The notes below the pieces were generated by a model. That model had not been told where the DNA came from, made no database searches, and saw only the letters and a list, made by a program, of their open reading frames with translations. Made by a program: the position numbers and the translations under genes. 47,611 nucleotides of DNA from an uncultured Fibrobacter sp. (GTDB lineage: Bacteria; Fibrobacterota; Fibrobacteria; Fibrobacterales; Fibrobacteraceae): assembly GCA_946402415.1 (NCBI GenBank), contig CAMIWK010000005.1, positions 1-47,611 of the forward strand. The letters are read 5' to 3'. Within the stretch, counting starts at the first letter, position 1, and every line of letters begins with the position of its first letter. Below, in pieces: positions 1 through 8,535 of this stretch.

Positions 1-1277
1 ACGGGATGCTCCTGAACATCTTGAGCCGAGAAACCGACGGCTGCCGCGCCATGCGGAACTTGCTCAAGGACTGCCACGAAAGCGCCGCCAACAAGAAGCT
101 ATTGCAGCATAGGTCATTCCAGCTGTTCCGAAGCCTTGTGGAAAAGAAAATCGTAGAGTTTGTAAAGCCTGTGGCACCCGGCTATAGCCACCTTCGGGTC
201 AACTTGGATCTGCAAGATGACTTTGCCATGAACCAGCCCCTTTCTCTTTATCTGGTAGATACCCTGCCGAAACTGGACAGGGAAAGTCCCGAATACGCGC
301 TAGATGTAATAACCCTTTGCGAATCCATCGTAGAAAATCCTGATGCAATTCTCCGCATCCAGCAGAACAAGGCCCGCAATGCCCGCCTAGACGAGCTCAA
401 GGCCCAGGGCATGGAATTCAACCAGCGCATGGAAGAAATCGAGAAGGTGGAATACCCAAAGCCACTTCGAGATTTTATCTACGATACCTATAACGCCTTT
501 GCTGAAGTCCACCCATGGGTGGATGTAAACGTGGAACCCAAATCTATTGTCCGCGAGATGTTCGAAAACTTCAGCACCTTCAGCGGGTACGTGAAGCAGT
601 ACGGCCTGCAGCGTATGGAAGCGATTCTGCTCCGCCATCTTAACTACGTGTACAAGGTCTTGAGCCAGACCGTTCCCGACGGCTACAAGAACGACGAACT
701 CCGGGAAATGGAAGACTACCTGGGCGATATGATCCGTCGCACCGATTCCAGCCTTTTGGAAGAATGGGAAAAGATGGCCCACCCCGAAGATTACCAAAAG
801 CGTCTGGAAGCAGGCCTCACCGAAGACGAGGCCGAAAAGGCCTTCGGTGCCGACAAGGCCGCTGCCGACATCACCTACGACAAGAAACGCTTCCTCGGCA
901 TGGTACGCCAGCGCATCTTCCAGATTATGGGGAGCCTTGCCAAGCAGGACTTTGCCGCAGTTCTGGACAGCCTAGCCGATGACCTTGCTGAAGGGGAGAT
1001 GCTCACGGACGGTACGGGAAAGCCCTGGACCGAAAATTACCTGATGGAAATCATGGCTGCCTATACCGCCGAGCACCACCGGTTCCGCCTAGACGTAGAA
1101 GGCCGTTCGCTACGCCACACCATCGTCACCTACGAGGGCAACATAATGCATGTTCAGCAGATGCTCCAGGATGAAGAGGATTTCAACGACTGGAGTATGG
1201 ATTTCGAACTGAATTTAGTTGATTGTGGTGAAGCTGGCGTGCCTCTCTTGAAGATGACCCGAATCGGGGAAGCGTAG
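1..1277 (+). CDS. DEAD/DEAH-type helicase, DUF3516 C-terminal part (5' end outside window)
   Basis: The reading frame is open from the left edge, so this is the C-terminal ~425 residues of a longer protein; the helicase core lies outside the window. The visible part matches what I know of the DUF3516 region that follows the two RecA-like helicase domains in a family common in actinobacteria: a stretch with LQDDFAMNQPLSLYLVDTL, then YALDVITLCESIVENP, EYPKPL, and a conserved HPWVDVNVEPKSIVREMFE followed by an alpha-helical segment. No Walker motifs are visible, as expected for this end. The substrate (RNA or DNA) cannot be told from here. The gene ends 43 bases before the next gene, which has its own AAGGAG ribosome site, so co-transcription is possible. 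Confidence 0.75.
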   Translation, partial: GMLLNILSRETDGCRAMRNLLKDCHESAANKKLLQHRSFQLFRSLVEKKIVEFVKPVAPGYSHLRVNLDLQDDFAMNQPLSLYLVDTLPKLDRESPEYALDVITLCESIVENPDAILRIQQNKARNARLDELKAQGMEFNQRMEEIEKVEYPKPLRDFIYDTYNAFAEVHPWVDVNVEPKSIVREMFENFSTFSGYVKQYGLQRMEAILLRHLNYVYKVLSQTVPDGYKNDELREMEDYLGDMIRRTDSSLLEEWEKMAHPEDYQKRLEAGLTEDEAEKAFGADKAAADITYDKKRFLGMVRQRIFQIMGSLAKQDFAAVLDSLADDLAEGEMLTDGTGKPWTENYLMEIMAAYTAEHHRFRLDVEGRSLRHTIVTYEGNIMHVQQMLQDEEDFNDWSMDFELNLVDCGEAGVPLLKMTRIGEA

Positions 1278-1320
1278 TTTTTCTATAGTTCAAGAGTAAA
1301 AAGCTCAAGGAGATTGTCCG

Positions 1321-1854
1321 ATGCGTCTATTTGCCTTTTTAATTGCCTTTGCAGTTGCTATGCCCTTTGCCTACGATGGCGATATGGATGTCTATCATGA
1401 AGTCAAGGAAGAACTGGCCTTGGTTAGGGATGGCTACCTTAGCGCCTTGAACGTGGCCATGAACGATGCCAACGAAGGGGATCCCGATGGTTGGTTCAAG
1501 GCTCGCGACAACGGGGAATGCGCCGACTGGGATGACCTGGAATACGCGGGTCCGGAACTGGAGCATTTCAAGCTCACCGAGATTCCCTACGGATTTCAGT
1601 TCAAGGGCCGTCATGGCGCCTACGTTATGGATGTGAAAATCAAGGTGGTTACTCGGGATACCGACATCTTTTACGACATCCAGTACCAGAAGGGCACAAA
1701 CGCCCCGGCCAAAGAAGTCATTGAAGAAATTTTCAAGAATGATCGTAAGGTCTTTTACGACCCCAAGACGCCCTGTACCCGTGAAGCCGTCACCTGCGTA
1801 GGCGAGTACAGCAAGGGCACCCTTGGGACCCTGAAAAAGAAAAAGTCCAAGTAG
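1321..1854 (+). CDS. small exported protein of unknown function
   Basis: 177 residues. The first ~17 residues (MRLFAFLIAFAVAMPFAYDG) form a basic start, hydrophobic core and small-residue end typical of a Sec signal peptide, so the product is probably periplasmic or secreted. The mature part is acidic near the N-terminus, has two cysteines (in NGECADW) that could be reduced or metal-linked plus two more near the C-terminus (TPCTREAVTCVGEY), and ends in a lysine-rich tail. I do not recognise the family. The start is supported by AAGGAG about 8 bases upstream. It is followed after six bases by the AlkD-like gene, so the two are probably in one transcript, but nothing links their roles. Confidence 0.6.
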   Translation: MRLFAFLIAFAVAMPFAYDGDMDVYHEVKEELALVRDGYLSALNVAMNDANEGDPDGWFKARDNGECADWDDLEYAGPELEHFKLTEIPYGFQFKGRHGAYVMDVKIKVVTRDTDIFYDIQYQKGTNAPAKEVIEEIFKNDRKVFYDPKTPCTREAVTCVGEYSKGTLGTLKKKKSK

Positions 1855-1860
1855 GCCTTT

Positions 1861-2607
1861 ATGAAAAGAAAGCCGGCCACAAAGGCTTCGGTAGAAGCCC
1901 GGATTCAGGAGGCCCTGTTCCGCGCTCAGGACCTGAAATTCAAGGCGTTTCACAGCAGGCTGATTCCCACGATTCCTGCGGATACAGTCATCGGCGTGCG
2001 GACACCGGAACTGCGCCGTATCGCAAAGGAATCCGGCTCTGACCCGAACATCGAAAAATTTTTGGATAAGCTCCCGCACAAGTATTACGATGAGAACCAG
2101 GTCCATTCCTTTATCCTGTCGGGCATCAAGGACTTTGATGAATGCCTCCGCCAGGTGGAAAACTTCTTGCCCTTCGTAGATAACTGGGCCACTTGCGACC
2201 AGCTCCGGCCCAAGGTTTTGGGAAGCAAGCCGGAACATCGCGAAAAACTGCTGAAGTCGATAAAGCTCTGGATGCAGGGTAAGCTTGCCTCCGGTAAGCA
2301 GGTCCAAGATGACACCTACGTGGTGCGCTTTGGAATCGAGATGCTCATGACCTACTTTCTGGATAAGGATTTTGATCCGGCCTACCTGAAGAAGGTTGCC
2401 GCCATCCGTCGAGAAGATTACTATGTGAAGATGATGGTGGCCTGGTTTTTTGCCACGGCCCTGGCCAAGCAATACGAGGCTGCGATGCCTTTTATTCAGG
2501 GCCGAAAGCTGGACCCCTGGACCCATAACAAGGCTATCCAGAAGGCTATCGAGAGCTACAGGATTACCCCGGAACAGAAAAAAAGCCTAAAAAGTTTAAG
2601 GCACTAG
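1861..2607 (+). CDS. alkD: AlkD-like DNA alkylation repair glycosylase
   Basis: 248 residues, a usual length for the AlkD family of HEAT-like-repeat DNA glycosylases that remove positively charged alkylated bases such as 3- and 7-methylpurines. Family hallmarks are visible: FVDNWATCD places Trp109 and Asp113 exactly where the catalytic Trp109/Asp113 pair lies in Bacillus cereus AlkD, RFGIEMLMTYFL and DYYVKMMVAWFFATALAK follow (Trp195 fits the third aromatic of the substrate pocket), and WTHNKAIQKAIESYRI closes the repeat array. The protein has no signal peptide and should be cytoplasmic. The start lies six bases after the preceding stop with only a weak ribosome site, suggesting translational coupling. 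Function is inferred from motif conservation. Confidence 0.85.
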   Translation: MKRKPATKASVEARIQEALFRAQDLKFKAFHSRLIPTIPADTVIGVRTPELRRIAKESGSDPNIEKFLDKLPHKYYDENQVHSFILSGIKDFDECLRQVENFLPFVDNWATCDQLRPKVLGSKPEHREKLLKSIKLWMQGKLASGKQVQDDTYVVRFGIEMLMTYFLDKDFDPAYLKKVAAIRREDYYVKMMVAWFFATALAKQYEAAMPFIQGRKLDPWTHNKAIQKAIESYRITPEQKKSLKSLRH

Positions 2608-2715
2608 TTTTTTTCCACCTTGATTTTGTAGTTTGTCTGCCGGAATGCTTATGGGCGTTCTTTGGCGGATTCCGCAGGAATCTCTTTTGGATATGCTTTT
2701 CATGGAGGTCCTGCG

Positions 2716-4446
2716 GTGCGAACCCTTGTCTCCCTAGTTGTATTTCTAGCCGTTTTCGCTTTCGGCGCCACGCCGGATTCCTTGGGCACCCTGACCCTGG
2801 ATTTTGTGGATACGCCTGTTCAGGAAGTGGCCCGTTCCCTGTCTCTGGCTTCTGATGTTCCCATTTTGGTCGACGCCTCTGTTGAGCGTCGGGTGACCTT
2901 TCATCTGGAGGGGGTTTCCCTGCTGGAAGGGCTTTCCGCCCTGTGCGAATCCAACGGGCTGGAACTGGTCCAGAAGGAGAACCTGCTTGTTCTTCGGCCA
3001 AAGAAGCATCGCGGGATGAGTCATATCCAGATGCAGGATTCCACCATATCGGTACAGCTCCAGGAAAAGGACGTTCTGGAATTTCTGGAGGAGTACGGTT
3101 CTACTACTGGACTGAACATCTTGTGGAAACCCGGCGTCCAGGGGCGCATTTCCGGAAGCATCCGCAGTCTGCCGCCAGAGAGCGCCTTCCGCTCCCTGAT
3201 GGAGGCCAACGGCTTTCTGGTGGAAAAGAAAAACGGATGCCTGATGGTCCAGGGTTCTGGGACGCAGGCGGGGGAGGCTGGGGCTGGCGGCTCTGCGGAA
3301 CGTTCCCCGAGAATCTGGAAGAACGGGGAGCTGTACGATGCCCATCTAGATGAAGTATCGGTGGGAGAGACCCTGAAGGAACTTGCGGAGCTTGCGGAAC
3401 TGAATCTTGCCCTGTATGGCAACCTGGAAGAAAAGGTCCGTCTGGATTTTACGGCGGTACGGCTCCAGGATTTTCTGCAGCTGCTTTTCCGGGGGAGCCG
3501 CTACACGTTCCAGCTGGATTCGAACACCCTGTCCGTATCGGAGGGAGGTTCCAGGAATCCGCTTTCTACTACGGAGCTCTACCCGCTGAAGCACCTCCAG
3601 TGTGAAAAGGCCCTTCAGCAGCTGGGGAAGATGTTTCCTTCCGGCGAGATGACCATGTCCGAAGTGAAGGAGCAGAATGCGGTGCTGCTCGTAGGGCCGG
3701 CAGACCGGATTCAGGCGGTAAAGGCCATGTTGCAGAAAATAGACGTGCCTATGATGCAGGTGACCCTTTCCTGCGTCATTGTGGAATTCAAGAAGGGCAA
3801 GGCCTTTGAAATCGGGCTTCGGGGAGGTTCTGGCAGGCGTACCAAAGAAGGAGACCTGGGCATAAAGGGCTTTCTGGATTTTCTGGGAAAAGACGCTTCT
3901 GGCAAGGGCGCCGTCGGGAAAATCGGCATGCTGCCGGACCGCTTTGAGCTGGAACTGGCTTCTATGGAGGAGAACAACCAGGCCAAGGTTCTGGCCCGCC
4001 CGAGGCTCACTACGCTGAACGGCAACAAGGCGGAACTGAACGTGACCAACACGGTCTATTACTTGGTAAGCCAGGTCAGTGCCGAAGGTTACCCCATTAC
4101 GGACTACCGCTCCTTCAACGATGGAATATCTCTGGAGCTTACGCCATCTGTAACGCGGGAAGGGGTCATTACTCTGGACGTGGCCCCCGAAATCAAGACG
4201 GCGGGACGCAGCTCCGGTGACGGTCCGCGGGACATCAGCACCCGGAATCTAAAGACGGTGGTGCTTCTGAAGGATGGAGAGACCCTTTGCCTAGGGGGAC
4301 TGGTACGCAAGAACCGCACCGAGGTGCGCACAGCCGTTCCTTTTCTCGGGAGCATACCCTTCATCGGTAGACTTTTCAGCTACGAGAGCGAAGAAGAGGA
4401 GGAAAGCGAGCTTGCCATCTTCATTACGCCGGAGGTGAAGTTCTGA
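2716..4446 (+). CDS. outer-membrane secretin (GspD/PilQ family)
   Basis: 576 residues from a GTG start chosen because GGAGG lies seven bases upstream (2704-2708) and translation then begins with a clean signal peptide (RTLVSLVVFLAVFAFGA); earlier in-frame starts would add a non-signal extension. Residues ~24-95, ~105-180 and ~205-275 look like short STN/N-domain repeats, ~285-345 an N1-type domain, and ~346-576 the C-terminal secretin domain. Typical marks are LARPRLTTLNGNKAEL, the LCLGGLVRKN segment, VPFLGSIPFIGRLF and the final LAIFITPEV. It should form the ring-shaped outer-membrane channel of a type II secretion or type IV pilus machine. It heads an overlapping operon with a PilP/GspC-like protein and pseudopilins. 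Whether it is PilQ or GspD cannot be decided here. Confidence 0.9.
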   Translation: MRTLVSLVVFLAVFAFGATPDSLGTLTLDFVDTPVQEVARSLSLASDVPILVDASVERRVTFHLEGVSLLEGLSALCESNGLELVQKENLLVLRPKKHRGMSHIQMQDSTISVQLQEKDVLEFLEEYGSTTGLNILWKPGVQGRISGSIRSLPPESAFRSLMEANGFLVEKKNGCLMVQGSGTQAGEAGAGGSAERSPRIWKNGELYDAHLDEVSVGETLKELAELAELNLALYGNLEEKVRLDFTAVRLQDFLQLLFRGSRYTFQLDSNTLSVSEGGSRNPLSTTELYPLKHLQCEKALQQLGKMFPSGEMTMSEVKEQNAVLLVGPADRIQAVKAMLQKIDVPMMQVTLSCVIVEFKKGKAFEIGLRGGSGRRTKEGDLGIKGFLDFLGKDASGKGAVGKIGMLPDRFELELASMEENNQAKVLARPRLTTLNGNKAELNVTNTVYYLVSQVSAEGYPITDYRSFNDGISLELTPSVTREGVITLDVAPEIKTAGRSSGDGPRDISTRNLKTVVLLKDGETLCLGGLVRKNRTEVRTAVPFLGSIPFIGRLFSYESEEEEESELAIFITPEVKF

Positions 4447-5465
4447 TGGCCCGCATCCAAGGTGTCCCGGCCAGGATTTGTACTTGGGAACTGGTGACGG
4501 GCTTTGGCCAGAACCTAGCGGAAGAAAGTCTGATGGAATTTTTCCATAGGGATTTTCCGGAAGTTGAGAAGACTCCGAAATTCTGGAGGATGGTATCCTT
4601 CAACTCATCGGAGGGCCGTCACCACCGTTACCTGGTGATTCTTGCAGATCGGGAAAACCAGCGTGGTAGACGGGAGCTGCCTGCGTCCCTATTCCTGTTT
4701 GCTTGTGCCGACGAGCAGATGCGTTCTCGGGAAGGGCACGAAAACTTCCGTTATGCGGCGATTGTGGATGGGGTGCTGTACATACTGGTCTTTTACGAAG
4801 GGCGATTGTGCCATTGGTCTGAAGAACGGGGCTACGGTGGCCCGCAGGGAACGCCTCTTGCATTGGAACGTCTTGCGAAGATGGATGAGTTCCTGCACCA
4901 GGATCCGCTTTTCTCGCAGGCGTCTTCTTTTTGCTGTGGGAATCTGGAAAAGCCGGATGTGAATTTCCAGGCCCCTGCCGATTCCTGGATGTTAAAATTT
5001 CGGAAGGCCACCCGGGACCCGTTCTGGAAAGGCTTGCATCTGGAACCCAGAAGGCCCTGGAAACGGTTCGCCCTGTCTATAATACTATTTTTCTCAATGA
5101 TGACAGCGGGATTTTTGGCATGGGAAAATCTTGATACCGGGTGCGGGAAACTTCTCGGTCCTGAAGCTCCTATGCTTACTCCACCCGCGACAGAACCCAT
5201 ATCAAAAAAAACGGGACCAAAGGCCCTTGTGAAAGGCCGGCTCCCGAGAAATGGGACTGTGGCTCCCGAATGCGTAAAGCCAGCTCTGGTAATTCAGGGA
5301 ATCATCGGTAGCCGTCTGTTCTCGGGAGAGGTGGATGGCGAAAGGGTTATGAAAAGGACCGGAGATTCTCTGGGAGCGTACCGTGTAAAGTCTGTGCTTC
5401 GGGAACGGGTTGTGCTGGAATGCGGAGGTAGGGAATGGGAGGTGCTCAATGGCGCTACATTCTAG
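4446..5465 (+). CDS. bitopic inner-membrane protein with PilP/GspC-like periplasmic domain
   Basis: 339 residues, ATG overlapping the secretin stop by one base (TGATG), so translation is coupled. Residues 1-205 are cytoplasmic by prediction and contain no domain I recognise; ~208-226 (FALSIILFFSMMTAGFLAW) is one membrane segment; a proline-rich linker follows; residues ~279-336 (LVIQGIIGSRLFSGEVDGERV, TGDSLGAYRVKSV, RVVLECGGREWEV) have the beta pattern of the GspC homology region / PilP domain, which contacts the secretin N-domains in known machines. That role fits its place directly after the secretin gene. The large cytoplasmic half is unusual: GspC has only a short cytoplasmic stub, and PilP is a lipoprotein. 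It may combine GspC/PilP and GspL/PilM-PilN-like duties. Assignment of the C-terminal domain is moderately sure; the rest is unknown. Confidence 0.6.
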   Translation: MARIQGVPARICTWELVTGFGQNLAEESLMEFFHRDFPEVEKTPKFWRMVSFNSSEGRHHRYLVILADRENQRGRRELPASLFLFACADEQMRSREGHENFRYAAIVDGVLYILVFYEGRLCHWSEERGYGGPQGTPLALERLAKMDEFLHQDPLFSQASSFCCGNLEKPDVNFQAPADSWMLKFRKATRDPFWKGLHLEPRRPWKRFALSIILFFSMMTAGFLAWENLDTGCGKLLGPEAPMLTPPATEPISKKTGPKALVKGRLPRNGTVAPECVKPALVIQGIIGSRLFSGEVDGERVMKRTGDSLGAYRVKSVLRERVVLECGGREWEVLNGATF

Positions 5466-6252
5466 TTCCCGCGGGTTCGTGTTGCCCCTGGTGGCGATAC
5501 TGCTGTTTTCATTGACGCTACTTTTTACCACCCTTCTGAAATCGGCGGGCTGGCTGAACCCTGCACTGGGTCGCTATAAGGCGGATTTTGAAAATTTCTA
5601 TAAGGCGGAATCGGCAGTGATGCTCCATATGCAGGGATTTCCGTCGGATTACTATCCGGAATTGCCCCCTGTACAGTCGGAGCCCTTTGGGCCATGGGAA
5701 AAAATCTGTGCTGCGGAAATCTGCTTCTTGGCCGGTGCGGAGCCCCACAGCGTCTCTTTGTGGGAATGGAGCTATGGAGCCTCGGATTACAGGCTCGACC
5801 TGGAAAAGAGAATCCAGGAAAGTGCAAAGGACTCCTTGTACGGGAACAAGCGTTATTTCCAGGGGTCCTTGTTTATGTCGGCAGTGGTCCATCAGGGCGA
5901 CTTGGAGATGGACTTCTCGGATAGCGTGCAGTCGGCCAGCTTCTGGGTGGATGGAAATGTCCTTGTTCGGGGAAAGGCCCGCTTCGATACGCTTCGCCTG
6001 TATACCCTTGGGGACGTTGTCTTTCAGGGAGAGGTTTCTGTCGGGTATCTGGAACTAGTTTCCCGCGGGAATTTCCGGGCGGAAGATGACGCTCGTTTTA
6101 GTGGGGTTGCCCTGGTCTCCAGTTTTCAGATGGAGGACCGCGCCAAGGGACTGTTCCCCATCGTCATGGTGTCTGCCTGGGGAGAGATATTTGACGGATC
6201 TATACTCCCCGCCTTCGTTGAGGGCCGGCGAAAAATCTGGGGGCGCCTATGA
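5449..6252 (+). CDS. PilX/GspK-like minor pilin with repetitive beta domain
   Basis: 267 residues from the ATG preceded by GGGAGG six bases upstream; it overlaps the previous gene by 17 bases. The N-terminus SSSRGFVLPLVAILLFSL has the prepilin pattern of a basic leader, glycine at the cleavage site and a hydrophobic stalk, with no glutamate at +5, as in GspK and PilX-type members that sit at the pilus tip. The C-terminal third (SFWVDGNVLVRGKARFDTLRLYTLGDVVFQGEV...) alternates short beta strands in the style of polymer-forming, bactofilin-like repeats. The same combination occurs on a giant scale in the two large proteins at 13387-21261 and 28051-35691. It is followed by two pseudopilins with overlapping frames. 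Confidence 0.65.
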   Translation: MALHSSSRGFVLPLVAILLFSLTLLFTTLLKSAGWLNPALGRYKADFENFYKAESAVMLHMQGFPSDYYPELPPVQSEPFGPWEKICAAEICFLAGAEPHSVSLWEWSYGASDYRLDLEKRIQESAKDSLYGNKRYFQGSLFMSAVVHQGDLEMDFSDSVQSASFWVDGNVLVRGKARFDTLRLYTLGDVVFQGEVSVGYLELVSRGNFRAEDDARFSGVALVSSFQMEDRAKGLFPIVMVSAWGEIFDGSILPAFVEGRRKIWGRL

Positions 6253-6635
6253 AACGGGGCTTTACCCTGATGGAGGTGCTGGTGGCTGCAGTCATCCTTG
6301 CCATAGGAGCGGCGGGTATCGGGCACGTCATCGTTGGATTCGTGCAGATTAAGGACCGGGAGGCCAAAAAAGGCCTGGCACTTCTCACGGCGGTGGAGTT
6401 GATGGAAGAACAGGTGGCCTCGCCAAGCCCTTGCGTTAAGCCCAAGCGCGACGAGGCCGACACGAGTAGGTTCGTTTTGCCTGTTTCGCGACAAGGCTTA
6501 GACTTTACCTTGTCTTTTGAACGAGTCCCCGGAGGGGCGCCCCTGCAATGGGCTAGCGTCCACGAAACGTCTGGACGGTGGGACAACTTGACACTAAAGA
6601 GGATTGTGAGATGCGTAGAGACGGATTCACCTTGA
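6249..6635 (+). CDS. type IV pilin-like minor pseudopilin (GspI/PilV type)
   Basis: 128 residues; ATG overlaps the upstream stop in an ATGA arrangement. KRGFTLMEVLVAAVILAIGAAGIG is a textbook type III signal: basic leader, Gly just before Phe+1, Glu at +5, then a long hydrophobic helix. Prepilin peptidase would cleave after the glycine. The length and the VLVAAVILAIG pattern resemble GspI/PilV minor pseudopilins. The remaining ~95 residues hold two cysteines (SPCVKPK and near the end, RCVETDSP) and no domain I can name. It should join the minor-pilin complex that starts fibre assembly together with the neighbouring pseudopilins. Confidence 0.8.
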   Translation: MKRGFTLMEVLVAAVILAIGAAGIGHVIVGFVQIKDREAKKGLALLTAVELMEEQVASPSPCVKPKRDEADTSRFVLPVSRQGLDFTLSFERVPGGAPLQWASVHETSGRWDNLTLKRIVRCVETDSP

Positions 6636-6835
6636 TGGAACTGATGGTGGCCATGGCCTGCGCGGGAATCATCACGCTGGTGGCCCTTGGCGTATGGAAA
6701 AACCTGCACGGGGACTATGTCCTCTTGCAGAGGAACTATCAGGCCAGTTCCAAGCAACTTTTACAGGATTTGGGACAAACTAAAAATCGGATCGTGGATA
6801 ACCCCGATCCGAATACAATCCAATCTCGTTTTTGA
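6611..6835 (+). CDS. short pseudopilin, possibly C-terminally truncated
   Basis: 74 residues from an ATG within the preceding gene's 3' end (25-base overlap), with AGAGGA about eight bases upstream. MRRDGFTLMELMVAMACAGI has the full prepilin signal (Gly, Phe+1, Glu+5) and helix, but only ~45 residues follow. Related GspJ/PilW-type proteins usually have 150-250 residues, so the globular head is almost missing. The gene ends three bases from the convergent glycosyltransferase gene, and a hairpin (6788-6811) lies in its last codons. It could be a real miniature pilin or the remnant of a longer gene cut by rearrangement. The prepilin signal itself is certain; functionality is not. Confidence 0.65.
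   Translation: MRRDGFTLMELMVAMACAGIITLVALGVWKNLHGDYVLLQRNYQASSKQLLQDLGQTKNRIVDNPDPNTIQSRF
6788..6811. other. hairpin inside the 3' end of the short pseudopilin gene
   Basis: Perfect 7-base arms CGGATCG and CGATCCG separated by ten bases. No U-tract follows directly, although TCGTTTTT occurs about 20 bases later, so it may be a weak terminator between two convergent genes or only a coincidence of codons. Confidence 0.35.
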
Positions 6836-6838
6836 ATC

Positions 6839-8368
6839 TTAGCCGTTCTTCTTGGCCCTGTGCATCTCGATGATGTTTCCGATGTAGTGCATAAAGGAGA
6901 GCACGCTCACCGAAAGGAAGCCCACAGAATAGAGGGCGAGGAAAGGCCCGATGATAAATTTCTGGGCACCGATATACTCTAGTAGACCGAAGATACAGTA
7001 GACTCCCACCGCCAGTTCGATAACGGCCTGCCAGGGGAACTTCTGGGCGTAGTGGCTCTTGGCCTTTTTCTTGGAGCCGCCGCTCTTGGGGGTGCGGACA
7101 AAGCTGCCCTTGGACCCGATAACGGCGGAGAATACGGCGCGGGAGTTGCTCACGGCAATGCCAACGCCCAGCGCCATCAGAATAGGCAGGCTGAGCAGAC
7201 GGATTTTCCAGCCGGTATAGCCGGAGCAGCGCTGGGCCACAAAGTAAAGTACAGAAGGAGCGATAGCGGCAAGGAAGATAAAGCTGAAGCCGACGGTGTA
7301 GGCCCAGCCCGGCAGGTGAGCCACCGGCTCAAAGAAGGCGAGCAGAGGCCATGCGCAGAGGGCGGTAAAGAGCATACAGGGGTGAATCGAGTAGTGGGTC
7401 GTATGCAAGATGGCGCCAATCTTCACGCGGAAAGGAACCTTGGACTTGAGCACCCGAGGCAAAATCTTGATGGCGGTCTGGATAGAGCCCTTGGCCCAGC
7501 GGAACTGTTGGGCCTTGAAGGCGTTGATGTCGTTGGGGAGTTCGGCGGGCACAATCACGTCGAACACGAACTTCATCTTCCAGCCGGCCAGCTGGCTACG
7601 GTAGGAGAGGTCCATGTCTTCGGTCAGGGTGTCGCCTTCCCAGCCGCCACCGCCGTAGATGGCCTGCTTGCGCCACACGCCTGCGGTACCGTTGAAGTTC
7701 ATGAAGAGCTTGCCCCAGCTACGGGCGGACTGTTCCACCACGAAGTGTCCGTCGATACCGATGGACTGGGCGAGCGTAAGACCGGACTCGGTGCGGTTTA
7801 GGTGGCCCCAACGTCCCTGGACCAGGCCGATCTTCTCGTCCATCACCAGGTAGGGAATGGTCTTCAGCAAAAAGTCTTTTTCGGGCACAAAGTCGGCGTC
7901 GAAGATGGCGAGGAAATCGCCCTTGGCCACTTCCATAGCCTCCTTGAGGGCGCCCGCCTTGAATTCGGAGCGGTTCGTACGGTGGATAAGCTTGATGTCG
8001 TAGCCCTTGGCGGCCAGTTCCTCCACCTTCTTCTTGGCTACTTCGTAGCATTCGTCGGTGGAATCATCCAGGACCTGGATTTCGTGCTTGTCTTTGGGGT
8101 AGTCGATAGCGCAGACCGCCTCTAGTAGTCGCTCCACGCAGTTTGCCTCGTTGAACACGGGCAGTTGGGTGGTGACCTGGGGAAGGTCCGCCATGGAATG
8201 TTCGCGGTAAAACTGGAGAATGTTCTTGCGGTCGGTAAGACGGGTTTTTCGGCTATTTTTTAAAAACAGGTAAATACTGTAATAGCAACTAAAACCGTAA
8301 ATGACCAAGCCAACGCCTGCGATGACATATATGACGAACATCGCATAGAGTAGGACACTGTTTATCAT
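6839..8368 (-). CDS. processive family-2 glycosyltransferase, membrane bound (cellulose-synthase-like fold)
   Basis: 509 residues. One N-terminal membrane helix (residues ~5-35) precedes a GT-A catalytic domain: QLPVFNEANCVERLL (68-82), DDS at 101-103, the DAD metal site at 157-159, TED at 249-251 and QQFRW at 287-291. Together these are the D, D, D, Q(Q/R)xRW signature of processive beta-glycosyltransferases using nucleotide sugars. Several membrane helices follow (from ~325), the last near residues 460-500. A basic loop near ~435-450 (GGSKKKAKSH) is cytoplasmic by prediction. No PilZ domain is present. The polymer or lipid made is unknown; mannan, glucan or glycolipid synthesis are all possible. 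The gene converges on the pilus operon and is transcribed alone, with an AT-rich divergent region upstream. Confidence 0.85.
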   Translation of the reverse strand: MINSVLLYAMFVIYVIAGVGLVIYGFSCYYSIYLFLKNSRKTRLTDRKNILQFYREHSMADLPQVTTQLPVFNEANCVERLLEAVCAIDYPKDKHEIQVLDDSTDECYEVAKKKVEELAAKGYDIKLIHRTNRSEFKAGALKEAMEVAKGDFLAIFDADFVPEKDFLLKTIPYLVMDEKIGLVQGRWGHLNRTESGLTLAQSIGIDGHFVVEQSARSWGKLFMNFNGTAGVWRKQAIYGGGGWEGDTLTEDMDLSYRSQLAGWKMKFVFDVIVPAELPNDINAFKAQQFRWAKGSIQTAIKILPRVLKSKVPFRVKIGAILHTTHYSIHPCMLFTALCAWPLLAFFEPVAHLPGWAYTVGFSFIFLAAIAPSVLYFVAQRCSGYTGWKIRLLSLPILMALGVGIAVSNSRAVFSAVIGSKGSFVRTPKSGGSKKKAKSHYAQKFPWQAVIELAVGVYCIFGLLEYIGAQKFIIGPFLALYSVGFLSVSVLSFMHYIGNIIEMHRAKKNG

Positions 8369-8535
8369 AATTTCAAAAACCTTTGCATACTTGAATGCTT
8401 GACGCCAATTATAGAAAGGTTAACAAAACTTTTCTACACCTTATACGATTTTTTTGATAGTTTTTTTATCGCTTTTGGAAATTTTGAAAAAAAAGAAATT
8501 TTTCTCGGTTTTACCCCTTGACAAGGCACCGCCAG

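Noticed and set aside
2581-2625. Terminator after the AlkD-like gene
   Set aside because: A T-run is present, but the possible stem GCCT/AGGC is only four pairs and overlaps the coding end.
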